This document shows, piece by piece, positions 32,366 through 42,196 of a stretch of 42,196 nt of DNA. The stretch comes from Ophiostoma sp. CBS 140.51 (lineage: Eukaryota; Ascomycota; Sordariomycetes; Ophiostomatales; Ophiostomataceae). Below the pieces are notes generated by a model. The model made no database searches and had not been told where the DNA came from. It worked only from the letters and a program-made list of their open reading frames with translations. The stretch spans positions 1 through 42,196 of the forward strand of contig JANSLP010000283.1 in assembly GCA_029298735.1 (NCBI GenBank). Direction: 5' to 3'. Each line of letters starts with the position of its first letter. Position 1 is the first letter of the stretch. The position numbers and the translations under genes are program-made.

Positions 32366-33050
32366 ACGGCGGTGGGTGGGACTTGCCAAATGTGGGGATC
32401 GGTGACCCTGATGGAAGGAGGTCACGCAAACAAGGCTGTGAGACAGGAAGGTGCGTTCAAGTCAGAAAAATTACGATAAAACACAGAATATACACAGAAG
32501 ATACATAAATAAAAAAATAATAAAAAAAGGAAGGAAGATGCTTTGTTCTTTCCTTCTAGACAGCAGACAGTCGTTTTGGGCGAAATGGAAAGGAGAATGG
32601 GTGACTGAATGCAGGTGCGACCTCTCTGTTTAATATTATCTGGGTCGCAATTAATTGGCCTGGACCCCTCCTGCTAGACTAGACACAGCAGGCATGACCA
32701 GCTCATTGGCCAATTACAAAATGCCATTTGGGGAAAGAGTGGGTCTAGATCTGGACTGGAGCAAAGCGACGCTGTCGCCCCTCACGTGCCTGCCCCTGTA
32801 AGATTCCCTCTGCTGCCCCTGTAACTGGGCGAAATCGTGCTCGAGGCTGGACGCTACAGGCAACGGCGGTCAGAAACGGCAATACAGCGTTCACCGCCAA
32901 AATTTTCTTTACGGAAGGACCGATTCTGCCATGTTGGTGAGGATTTTCTGCCAGTATTTTCATCGGCTCTGCGCCTTTCTGTTGTTTCGAACAGCAGTCC
33001 AAACGGTTCACCAACCGGACAATCAACCACCCCACGACCACCAGAACACA
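32366..33050. promoter_or_regulatory. Divergent promoter region of IDI1 and URB1
   Basis: About 685 bp between the outer IDI1 start and the URB1 start. It contains an E-box CACGTG at 32,783-32,788 and AAAATTTTC at 32,899-32,907. It also holds an ATG at 32,931 in frame with URB1, discussed under rejected items. No gene is seen. Confidence 0.65.
32899..32907. promoter_or_regulatory. RRPE-like AAAATTTTC upstream of URB1
   Basis: The rRNA-processing element of yeast ribosome-biogenesis promoters has the core AAAATTTT. The match lies about 150 bp upstream of the URB1 start. It is short and AT-only, so chance is a real alternative, and I did not see a companion PAC element (GATGAG) close by. Confidence 0.3.
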
Positions 33051-36000
33051 ATGGCGAAACGACGGTCGTTTGCTCCCGATGGAGAGATCTCACGGAAACG
33101 GCCTCGGATTGTCCACGAGGCGCCCACTTTCGAGGAAATTGCCTCGGCGCGGCAGCTGATGCAGCTCCTCGCCTTTGACCAAGATCTCCAAAAAGCTCGT
33201 CATGGTGAGTTTTCTCTGGCACGATCCTTTCATAGTAACTTTTTTCTAACCTCCTGTATCAGGCCTCCAATCTTTCAAGGTCCTCCTAGACAAGCTGAAC
33301 GACCCCGACTACAAAAACCCCGAAGATGCAGCCCTCCTCCGGAGCTACCTCGAGTCGACACGGCCTCGGAAAGACAATGCAGATGAGGACGATGAGGGCG
33401 AGACGGACCCCATGTACCTACCGGACATTATGGATACATGGGAGCTTGCCGCCCGGATGAATAACGACAACCTCATGTCGGCCGTGCCCGTGGTTCTGGC
33501 TCTGTTGATCCGCTACCTGTCGCATGTGCTGGATATGGCTCCGATCTGTCTTGGAATCTGCCGTACACTTCTGCGCCGCCGCCAGCTCGAGCTGATTGCC
33601 CGCAACCTGTCAGCCGATAAGGGCAAGGAGTTTGTCATATCGCCGACACTGCGCATGCTGCGCGAGGCTATCACGTTTGATGGCGGTGCCATTGCCCGGC
33701 CGCTGTTCCGTGCTCGCAACTTCACATATCGGTCTCTGGCACGGAACATGAGCATCAAGTTCCTTGGCGAGGGTGTGGAGGATGTCAAGCGCACGTCCGC
33801 ACGTACTAATGCCGTGCGCTTCTTCCTAGCCTCGCTCACATTCCTGCACCCTGAGGCCAAGGCTGAGCTTTTGTCGCAACGTGAGGTGGTGGGCAGCTTA
33901 ACCAAGACAATCAAGGACGACCCGCCCTACCTAGTTTACGACATTCTAAGTACACTACGTGAGCATGTTCTCAAGGACAAGAAACTACCCCGGTCTGGAC
34001 GGATAAAGACGTTTAATGCGGCCACGCTCATCCGCCTTGCCACTCTGTACTATTATGCACACGACAGCGCATCAGTAGCAGCCAGCGACGACTCCAGCAA
34101 CCCCAACAAGCTCTCGGTCTCCGACATGACACACCAGCTCCTGCTCCACGTTTGCACATCCTCCAGTATCGGTGTGCTGCGTGAGCAGACTGGCTACTAC
34201 CCCCAGGGTGTCGAGCCCAACGCAGGCGCGGCGACGACGACTACTTCTTCTTCTTCGAACCGTGAGCCGGACGAGGATCTCCAGCTGGACGCCGGCCTTG
34301 ATCGTATCGTCTGGATGGACAAGTTTGCCAACGAGGTGCCCGTGTTCAACTTTGCGCTTGCCGATCTTCTCCTCAACCTGCGGCCGTGGTCGAGCACGCG
34401 GCAGAGCGAGCTGCTCATCTCCATCTTCCAGGCGGCACCCGAGCTAGTCGCATGGTACTACATCGAGCGCAAGAACTTTACTTTCGAGCCCAAGATTTCG
34501 GCGACGTGGGTAGGCTATGCTGCTATGCTCTTCAACACTATTTTGGTCGACATTCCCGCCTACTTTGGCCGCAAGTCGGCCTACGCTCGCGTCCCTCCAC
34601 CTACCTCTGTCACCGTTGACAACATTCTTCCCCGTCCTTTGTCACAAAAGATCCTGAGTCGCTGCTTAACACACAAGTCCAAGCTCATCCCTTTCTTCGC
34701 CATCCGCCTCCTTGCCATGTCCATGGAGAAGCTGCGGGCTGCGCTGCGCATGCACCGCGAGGCTGCACAAAAGCACCCGCTCGAGTCGTTGTGGAAGGAG
34801 TCGGAGCGGCGGATTGTTGACGAGTTCTGCCGGCGATGCCCGCCCATGAAGGAGGTGATCAACGCCTACCGAGCAGCGGCCGATAGTGACCTGCTGTACC
34901 GCGAGGCTGTCAGCCGCGTTCTTCGTCTCTACTACGAGGTCGTGCCGCAGGTGGCACTCAACTCCAAGTTTGACGTGTCCTCGTACCTCTTTGCTGTAAT
35001 CCGCCAGGTCGATGAGCACAAGGGCTCGGCCGAGGACAAGGCTGTCAAGCTGATGGAGCTGGAGAACCTGTTAGCCATTGCGGGCTATTCCCCCGGCATG
35101 CAGTGGTTCTCCAAGGCCAAGGGCCTCGCAGCATCTCCTTTTGCTGCTCTGCTCAAGGTATACACTGAAGCAACGGGCGACCTTGCCCTGGACAAGATCC
35201 GGGACGTTCTGGACTTTGTGGCACGGGAGCAGCAGCTGATTCTGTCGGAGCCGGCCGACCAGGGCCGTGCCTCGGTGGGCCTGTCTGCGCTTGTCGGCAG
35301 CTTGAAGCCTGAAAGTGCAGATGCGGACGCAGAGAAGCGTTCGCTGTTGACTGACCCCATCTGGGCCTTCGTGGACAATTGCGTTGTCCGCTGCGCCAAC
35401 GGTCCGATCAAGTACATTGAGATGATGTACGATCAGGAGTCGGCCTCATCCGCCGACGGTGTGCCCGCGTTCGACCCCGTCACCATGGCCATTGCCGAGC
35501 AGCTGAAGTTTGCCGTCGACAACGCCGGCAGCGAGACGATCACCCGTCTTTCCAACTTCTTGCGCTACTACCTCCAGCTGTGCCGGGGTGATGAAGCGTC
35601 TCTTGCACCCATCTGGGCCAAGGTCGTGGAGGCATTGACGAGTTCGCCAAAGGCACCCACTAAGCTCGAAAAGACACTCAGAAAACCCATCCCCCAAGCC
35701 GCCGCCACAAAACAGGCCAAGCCCAAGTCCAGTGGCACACAAAAGACAAGTACAGACAAGGCCGCTACCAACGGCGATGTCGACGAGGAAAGCAGTCTAT
35801 TCGACGAGCGCTCACTAGAGGATCTCCTCGACATCACACCGCCTCGCGTCTTTGATTCGGCTGCTCTGTCCAAGTGGTCGACACGGCCAGCAGACGATCT
35901 GGTCGAAGAGGGTCATGTGGCTGCTGTTATTGGCTTGCTCATGGCCGAGGATGCCAGTGTGCGGAGGGCAGCCCTCGTCAACTTGACTAACATGGCCGCC

Positions 36001-36738
36001 AAGATCCGCGAGTCGACCTACGACGAAAAGGACCAGGTTTGGCTGCTGCTCTCGGAGCTCGTCGAGTCCACCAAGGCCTGGATGACCGACAAGGAGACAG
36101 CCGACCTGCCCGTCCCCTCCCACATTGTGTCCTTTGCCTGCCACGCCCTCGACGTCCTGCGCAACCCGCTGCACTGCCTTTACGCCAAGGTCAACACATT
36201 CTTGACGGCGGGTCCTATCTGGCGCATGCGTGCCTTCCCGCTCGTCAACGGCATTGTCCACGATGGCCCCACGGAGGACGACTCGTACTATGCCGAGATC
36301 AGCTGGCTGCTGTCGTACTTGATTGACAGTCTACGCACCCCTGCCGATATTGACTCCTTCCGCTCGCGCCGCCTATTTGAGGCTGTCGTGTCCGTTGCGT
36401 CCAACCCTTATATGCGCGCGCCCCTGCGTCGCCAGATTCTGCGCATTGTGAGCCGTGTGTCCGACATTCCGGGCGGCAGCACGACACTCATTACTCGGTC
36501 AGGCATTGTGAGTTGGCTGACGGCTCTGGAGGCAACACGGGCCACTACCACTAGCAACAACAGCCGCCAGAAGGCGACTGAGCGCACTCATGGTGTGAAA
36601 GGTGGCGTCGAGGGACCAGACGAAGGTGATGAGGCACGTATTGTGCAGGCCCTGCTGAAGCGGCTGTGGGACACCTGTGACCATGACCGGGTCGAGCAAT
36701 GGAGTCTTCATGGTGTTCAGGAGAGCATTGGTGTATAA
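33051..36738 (+). CDS. URB1: Ribosome biogenesis protein Urb1 (Npa1)
   Basis: A large helical nucleolar protein that, with Npa2, Dbp6, Rsa3 and Nop8 in yeast, acts on the earliest pre-60S particles. Two exons, 33,051-33,204 and 33,263-36,738, encode 1,209 residues. The first 20 residues include the basic stretch KRPR, a likely nuclear signal. The Npa1 N-terminal domain runs roughly from 70 to 420 (YLPDIMDTWELAARMNND, then FRARNFTYRSLARNMSIKFL). The C-terminal Urb1 domain is roughly 900-1,110, with ISWLLSYLIDSLRT near its middle. Between them lie Ala/Lys-rich low-complexity residues at about 860-910. Yeast Urb1 is longer, about 1,760 residues, so this is a compact form. Assignment is by recognition of the two conserved ends. 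It is divergent from IDI1 and upstream of the 4E-T-like gene. Confidence 0.88.
33205..33262 (+). other. Intron of URB1
   Basis: 58 nt, donor GTGAGT, branch-like CTAAC, acceptor ATCAG. It joins KARHG to LQSFKVLLDKLND. Confidence 0.93.
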
Positions 36739-38115
36739 AGAGGATGTAGCTGGAATCTGGCTCTCACAGCCGAGATCATCTTTTGTTTACGTTATACTGC
36801 ATTTCAGGCATATATAAAGCGATTTATTGTACATCATTAAGATAAAGGGAACACAGGGGTAACTCATACCGCAAATCAAGGGAAATAAAAGGATAATTAA
36901 GACAAGGTATAACAGCTCACTCCCATGTATTGCTCCCAAATAATTCAAACAAAAAAAGAACAAAGGCTGTGGAAAGGAGACCGAGAAAGCTCCATTAAAA
37001 AATCTCCATATTAATGCCCAGCATTGCCCACTACGGAGTAATAGTGTGCTCCCCTAATGTGCCTATTTGTGCCCCATGTGTGCCAATGTGCCGTTTTAGC
37101 GGCCCCTTCCAACGCCTGCCAGCGCATTCACGCTGCCCATGTGCACGTGACAGTAGCCCCACGGCAAATCAGAGCACGGCCCTCGTTCGGCGACACACAG
37201 ATTCGAACAAAGAACCACCGCACCTACCTGCCCAGTCTGCCTGTGGTGCCCACTCTGCCACAGTTGCCCAGAGAGGGAAGGAAGGGACTTGCCTGTTTGC
37301 CTCCCTATTTCAGGCTGGCTGGCTACCCTTGGCGCCTTCCCTTTTGCACATCTCATCACAAAAGCAACCAAACACCACCCAAAACCACCCAAACATCCCC
37401 AAACAAACTCTCACGACAATTGTCTACACAACAACAAAACCAAGCTCCAAAACCACCCCCAAACCACCGCGCTCGATTCGATTTCTCGTGTCTGCTTCGC
37501 CAGGACAGCGTTCTCGTACCCATCGCTCGAACTTCTGCCATCTGCCACACCCCTTTTGCGACGCCCTCGAGGCCTTTCTGTTCTCTCCCTTTTTTGCATC
37601 GTCAAACTGCTCGAGGTTTGTCGAGGCTGAAAACGAGCTCAAGTCTCGATTGACGTCCTCTTCTCTGCCTCGCGTCCGGGCCTCCTGCTGCCCTGGCGTC
37701 AATTGCTAAAGCGACACTGCACTTGTCCAGCTCTTTCAAGGCGTCAAGGACCGAACCAATCCAACCAAAACCAACCTCTGTTTTGCGATCGCCGAGTTTG
37801 CGTCTTTTCGTCGCTTTCTCATAACTCTCCTGCATTTGACCTCGTTCTCTGAATATCTATTTTTCCCGACCACGCGAACATCCCTGACCGAACGGTCTTT
37901 CGTTCCAATCGTCCGCTCTATCTCGCTACCGCTCCAAGCTCTGCAACCTTCCCCGCCCCTTTCCTCAGCTCTCAACCCTCGTCAGGTTTCGAAACCTGCA
38001 GATCCCACGGCAGCTCGAGACTTCTAGGCTGCTCCGTGTGCCTCTTTTCTACTCACCCTTTGATCCCTCTCTCACCTCTTCCTAGCCGAATGTTCGGCAT
38101 CTCTCGACCGTAGCC
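36739..38115. promoter_or_regulatory. URB1 3' region and leader of the 4E-T-like gene
   Basis: 1.38 kb. The left end, to about 37,000, is AT-rich and fits a 3' untranslated region with AATAAA-like words. From about 37,330 it is C-rich, with repeated CCACCCAAA words and pyrimidine tracts typical of a long fungal promoter and 5' leader. A 231-codon open frame at 37,014-37,709 lacks motifs. A short upstream ORF occupies 38,090-38,113. Confidence 0.7.
38090..38113 (+). promoter_or_regulatory. uORF ending 2 nt before the 4E-T-like start
   Basis: ATG at 38,090 opens a 7-codon frame (MFGISRP) that stops with TAG at 38,111-38,113. The main ATG is at 38,116, only 2 nt further. I saw no other ATG in the preceding 250 nt. 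If the leader is transcribed here, ribosomes must scan past this ATG or reinitiate at once. A 5' leader intron with acceptor CCTAG at about 38,080-38,085 cannot be excluded, but it would still leave the uORF in the mRNA. Confidence 0.7.
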
Positions 38116-41100
38116 ATGGCTTCTCGATATACCGCAGAGGCTTTGCTCCAGCTCCGCCAATCTCCATTATGTGTCAAACCGCCCGGCCTGCCACCCGCCG
38201 AGCAATGGATGGGGTAAGTTCTCGTCATCTTCTCGTTCCTGTACTCCGATGTCGCGGGCTTTTTGCTAACCACCTCCTAGACCCGTCCCAGACAACACCC
38301 GCGTCCTGACAACCGGCATCCGCCCCGTGACCACCGATCGGGCCAAAACCAATGAGGGCACTTTCTCCCTCGACCCGGCGAACCGTCGCCCGACCGGCGA
38401 CCGCCACAATCCCCGCAACCGATCCAGTACGGCGGTCTCCATTGACGTCTCCCGTCGTTGTTTGTTGTTCAACCCCCGCTGACCCGTCTCTTTTGCGCTC
38501 GCGCTCCTTATAGACCCTGAAGATATTGTTCTACGCCCTCCCAAGATGAGCTTCACCTCGGCCTCCTCCATTCGTACTCTCGGCAACAAGACCGACGGAA
38601 ATGACAAGCCCTTCCGGGACTCTGACGGCCGCGACCGCTTTGGTGGCCGCACACGCGGTGAACAGTCGGAAGCCTCGAACAGCTTCCTTAATACGAGCAA
38701 TTTCGGCGGCGGCAACCCCCGCAGCAACAACACGCGCGAACCGCGCAACCCCGACTACCGTCGCCGTGGTGACACGGACCAGGACAATGAAGGCTGGAGC
38801 ACGGTCAAGCCGCGCAAGAGTTTTGGCCACGATGGCGCAGAGCGGTTCCACAGCCGCATGCACAACGGTGGCAGCGGTGGTGCTGGTGTGGGTGGTGGCG
38901 GTGGCGGCGGCGGCGGGGGTGGGGGTGCCGATCGGTACGGCCGCGACGATCGCAAGCCGAGAGACCGTGACGATGCCGATGGCCCAGGACGCGACCGGCC
39001 GCGCCGCAACTTTGACCGCGATGGTGGCGACGATAACAACGATGGCCCTCGCCGCAACGGTCTTCCGTCTCGCACGCCCTGGGGCGGCAACAGCAATACC
39101 AACAATGCAAACGACGACAGAGGTGGTCACAACGACCGCAACAATGACCGAAACAACGACCGGAACGATCGCAACGATCGTCAGGGACAGCGGGACCGCC
39201 TCGACCGGACCAGAAACTGGCGCGAACGTGAACCTGACAGCCAGGCGAACGATAACTTCCGCGATGGCAGAAACCACGACAGGAACGACCGCAACGACCG
39301 CGGTGGATACGATCGCCGCTGGGATCATCGGGACCGGGGCGACTACTTTAACAACCAGCGCCAGGAGCGCGATCCCGAATGGATGGACGAGGCTGCGTTC
39401 GCTGATGATGTGCCGATCGGCGGCGGAAGCAGTGGTGGAAGCCTCGGTGGTCTTGGTGGCCTCGGCAGTCCCAGTGGTGGCGGTGGCGGTGGTGGTGGCC
39501 GCCACACTGAAGATGATCTGCGTCGTTTCATGGCGGAGATGAAGGGCCGCGATGCCGAGAGCCAGAAGAAGCCCGGCGACTCGTCTGCGGCTGGTGACAC
39601 CAAGAAGACATGGAGAAACGAGCCTGCATTGGCCCCGGCTGTGGATCCTGGCCCGGACCGCTTCTTTGAGCAATTTTCCAAGGCGACCAAGCTTGATGAC
39701 AGCAACCTGTCTGAAGCTGATCAAGCTGCGCTCAACAAGCTCAAGCTCAACAAGTCGTCCAAGTTCTCATCATTTTTCTCATCGCAAAGCCAAACCGAGC
39801 CGCCAACACCTGCAGCGGCACCGCCGCCTCCTGCGCCCCAGTCGCCCTCGAACAGCGGTGGAGATGCCATTCATGGCGGCAACTACGCCAACGACGGTCA
39901 AAATCCTAACAATGGCAACTTGCTTGCCATGTTGACATCGCAAACACAGTCGCCGTCGGCACCGTCGGGGCCACCCACGAACGCTGATAAAGAGGCCTTC
40001 CAGGTCCTGCTGCAGAAGCTCCATTCTACACATGTCGGCGGCAGCTCGACCACGTCTCCTGCTGCCCCCCCAGGCATCAGCATTGGCAACATTCCGGGTC
40101 CCAGCAACACTGCAACGCCGCCCGGAGGCGGTCTCGCCTTCCAGGAATCGCCGAGCTCGGTCTCGAACCCGTCCGTCCCTCGTGATGGTCGCCAGCCGAG
40201 CGGTTTTACTTCACCTGACCCTCCGTTTCCCCAGGGCCAACCCCTGCCTGGCGCGGACCGCCGTAACGACCCTCGCTTCCAAGGCGGTGTGCCTCCGGTT
40301 GGGCCGCAGGCCAGCCTGCAAGAGCTTCTGATGCAGCGCCAGCTACCGGTATCTACCCAGTCGCCCTCGGCAGCGGCCCGCAATGACCAGGTGCTTCACG
40401 AGCTCCTGCTCCAGCGCCAGCAGCAGGCAGCCAACCAAGAGGGCCATCCCCGCACTGGTCCACCTAGTGGAGGCCCAGGCGGCCCTGGCTCGAACTCCGG
40501 CACACCTAATGCGCAGACCGAGTTCCTCATGAAGCTCATGCAGAGCCGTGGACCCGACCCCCGTAGGAACGAAGATCCCATGATGCGCATGCCGCAGCCG
40601 CAAAAGCAGGTCAACATCCCCTCGGTCCCTGACCGCGAGGCCGAGATGGCCGAGTTCGCACGCGAGCGCGATCGGATCAACATGCAGCGCCAGCAGCAGC
40701 AGCAGCAACAACAGATGGGCCGTCCTCCCCAAGGCATGCCGGGCATGTTCAACGAGGAGCAGTTCCATCGCCAGGAGGCTGATGGCCGGCCACCTCAACA
40801 GCCGACTCAAATTCTCCAGCGGCCCCCACCCCCGGGTCTGGAGCACAACATGCACGGACCTCTGCCACCTTTCTTGCAGCAACAGCAGCAAGGTGGCGGT
40901 CGTCCCGATGGAGGCGCCGGTGGCAATGGTGGCCGTATGCCGCCGCAGCAAGGCCCACCCCAGGGCCAGCAGCAACAGCAGGGACCGCAGCAGCCCATGA
41001 TTCCGCCTCCGGGCCTGGGTTCCAACCACATGCCCAACATGCCCAACATGCCCAATATGCCCAATATGCCGGGTATGCCGGGCATGCACAACATGCCGCC

Positions 41101-41470
41101 AAACATGCCGCCCAACATGCCTCCGAACATGCCCCCGAACATGCCTCCCAACATGCTGAACATGCCCAACATGCCGCCGAACCTGCCACCCAACATGCTC
41201 AACATGCCCAATATGCCTCCCAACATGGCCAGCATGTTCCCACCCAACTTCTCGCCTTCGGGCCCCTTCCCCCCGGACGGCATTCCCTCTGGCCCACCGC
41301 GTAATATCCCGCCACCGCCGCCGGGTTTCTTCAACGCGCCTCCTGGCCCTCCTGGCTTCATGCCTCCTCCCGGGATGAACTTCCAAGGCCCTCCTCCCCC
41401 AGACTTTCCTTACAACGACGGCCGTGGCATGCCACCCCCGCCTCATGGAATAGGTTACAGAAGGTCGTAG
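38116..41470 (+). CDS. eIF4E-binding protein, 4E-T/Eap1-like
   Basis: Three exons (38,116-38,213, 38,281-38,426, 38,514-41,470) encode 1,066 residues. Exon 1 encodes RYTAEALLQLRQSPL followed by PPGLPP. It contains the canonical eIF4E-binding motif Y-x4-L-hydrophobic (Tyr 5, Leu 10, Leu 11), with the surroundings of metazoan 4E-T. Such proteins bind the cap-binding factor, repress translation and link it to decay in P bodies. Next come DIVLRPPKMSF, the motif EGWSTVKPRKSF, a Gly run, an Arg/Asp/Asn-rich repeat region (about 220-350) and DPEWMDE (near 370), a short motif also seen in this family. The rest is disordered and rich in Pro, Gln and Gly, with eight Gln near 808-815 and an Asn-Met-Pro repeat at about 920-990. 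Family identity rests on the N terminus; the function is inferred. The start has a good context (GCCATGG). Confidence 0.88.
38214..38280 (+). other. Intron 1 of the 4E-T-like gene
   Basis: 67 nt, donor GTAAGT, branch-like GCTAAC, acceptor TCCTAG. It joins EQWMG to PVPDNTRVL across a split Gly codon. Confidence 0.92.
38427..38513 (+). other. Intron 2 of the 4E-T-like gene
   Basis: 87 nt, donor GTACGG, branch-like GCTGAC, acceptor TTATAG. The split Asn codon gives NRSNPEDIVLRPPKMSF. The donor is the weakest of the set, but the join reads straight into the long open frame. Confidence 0.88.
41026..41250 (+). repeat. In-gene Asn-Met-Pro coding repeat
   Basis: A run of imperfect 9- and 12-bp units encodes NMP, NMPP and GMP repeats in the C-terminal third of the 4E-T-like protein. 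Codon choices vary between units, so the repeat is old or selected at the protein level and not a fresh slippage product. Confidence 0.9.
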
Positions 41471-42088
41471 GTGTCTCCTCCCCTTGGGGTGAAGCACTTG
41501 CGTAACCGGGGTGTGGCATCCGCCTGGAGCTTCATTGGGATTGGCACACAATTTGGCATAGTGTGCCTTTTTAAAACTTTTTTTTTCAACATGGTCGCTT
41601 GCGTCCATCAAATTTTCTCGTGTATGTATGTATAACGACATCAAAGGGCACCCCAAAATATATGAAAGGACCCAATGAGATATGGCAAAAGGAAAATTAT
41701 TTTTCGTTTCCTGTAGCATATTCCATCATCATCCATCGGCATCAGTCATCATGTAATTTATTAGCGAACGGATGAATATCAAAGAATTCACGAGAAATTT
41801 ATACTGCATCTGAGAAAAATAACTACCATTGTTGTGATATGTGACCATGAATCCATGAGAGCGTCGGCAAAAACGAGTAAGCCACGATTCGAAATATGCT
41901 CGCACGTGCAAGTATAAGTCGGTTGCATCTGTCTTATTTATGTTCTTGTTCTTGTTCTTTAAAAAAAAGAAAGAAGTATTGAAAATATGGGCAAATCATA
42001 TTTCAAAATTTTTAGCTATATTCAAATACTAATACTACAAAAATTATTTTAATATAGATACATGTGTTCTTTAAACAAAAATACACAG
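41471..42088. other. 3' region of the 4E-T-like gene and AT-rich DNA
   Basis: Likely 3' untranslated region for the first few hundred bases, including a run of nine T near 41,578. Beyond that is a TTCTTG repeat at about 41,941-41,960 and a strongly AT-rich block at about 41,960-42,088. No gene is seen. Confidence 0.7.
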
Positions 42089-42196
42089 ATGAAATATAAC
42101 GGCAGCAATCCCGCTACCCCGCGGAGCGCCAGGCACAGCCGCGTCGCCTGCGTGGAGAAGGTGACGGATAGTACGCACAGCTCGCCCGGTATCGTG
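42089..42196. other. GC-rich window edge, possible start or end of a gene
   Basis: GC content rises sharply at about 42,100. On the plus strand an ATG at 42,089 stays open for 36 codons to the edge; on the minus strand two frames are also open across the segment. The composition change fits the boundary of a coding region, but strand and identity cannot be decided from about 100 bases. Confidence 0.2.

Noticed and set aside
32931..33050. Upstream in-frame ATG adding 40 residues to Urb1
   Set aside because: The extension is hydrophobic and unlike a nucleolar protein start, while the ATG at 33,051 has an excellent context and is followed at once by a basic nuclear-signal-like stretch. It may still be leader sequence.
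37014..37709. 231-codon open frame upstream of the 4E-T-like gene
   Set aside because: It is low complexity from CCACCC and pyrimidine tracts; the region is better explained as promoter and leader.
38531..39724. 397-codon Val/Ala-rich frame on the minus strand
   Set aside because: It is antisense to the Arg/Asp/Asn-rich part of the 4E-T-like gene; its composition is the complement of that repeat region.
40343..41719. 458-codon His/Arg-rich frame on the minus strand
   Set aside because: It is the antisense shadow of the Asn-Met-Pro and Gln-rich part of the 4E-T-like gene.

Overview
This window looks like nuclear chromosomal DNA of a filamentous ascomycete, most likely a Sordariomycete. The genes carry short introns of about 50 to 87 nt with GTAAGT-like donors, CTAAC or CTGAC branch sites and CAG or TAG acceptors. 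Exons are GC-rich at third positions, and intergenic DNA is full of pyrimidine or purine tracts. I cannot name the species from sequence alone.

Layout. Positions 1 to about 22,780 hold no protein gene I can support. This is a very long gene-poor stretch of low-complexity tracts, short tandem repeats and palindromes. From 22,779 to 41,470 there are six well-supported genes. They are a peroxisomal Lon protease (minus), replication protein A subunit 2 (plus), a GNAT-family acetyltransferase (minus), isopentenyl-diphosphate isomerase (minus), the ribosome-biogenesis factor Urb1/Npa1 (plus), and a large low-complexity protein that I identify as an eIF4E-binding protein of the 4E-T/Eap1 type (plus). 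Lon/RFA2 and IDI1/URB1 are divergent pairs, RFA2/GNAT is convergent, and URB1 and the 4E-T-like gene are in tandem. The last hundred bases rise in GC and may be the edge of another gene.

All six gene models need splicing and I worked them out by hand. All nine introns keep the reading frame and restore conserved motifs. Examples are the Lon catalytic-lysine region, the isomerase CHLMTNI and GEHEIDY segments, and the RPA32 start of the OB-fold region. Five genes are housekeeping functions with no evident shared pathway: peroxisomal quality control, DNA replication and repair, isoprenoid synthesis, large-subunit ribosome assembly and translation control. The sixth, the acetyltransferase, has no known substrate.

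The most interesting observations are as follows. (1) The eIF4E-binding motif sits in a 98-nt first exon, and a 7-codon upstream ORF stops 2 nt before that gene's start codon. (2) The isomerase has a weak-context upstream ATG that adds a 53-residue presequence-like leader before a strong-context ATG, suggesting dual targeting. (3) The gene-poor 22.7 kb contains dispersed TGGACA and CTTGTAC-type motifs, a perfect 20-bp palindrome and a small Cys/His-rich open frame. I found no mobile element, CRISPR array, tRNA or rRNA that I could support.
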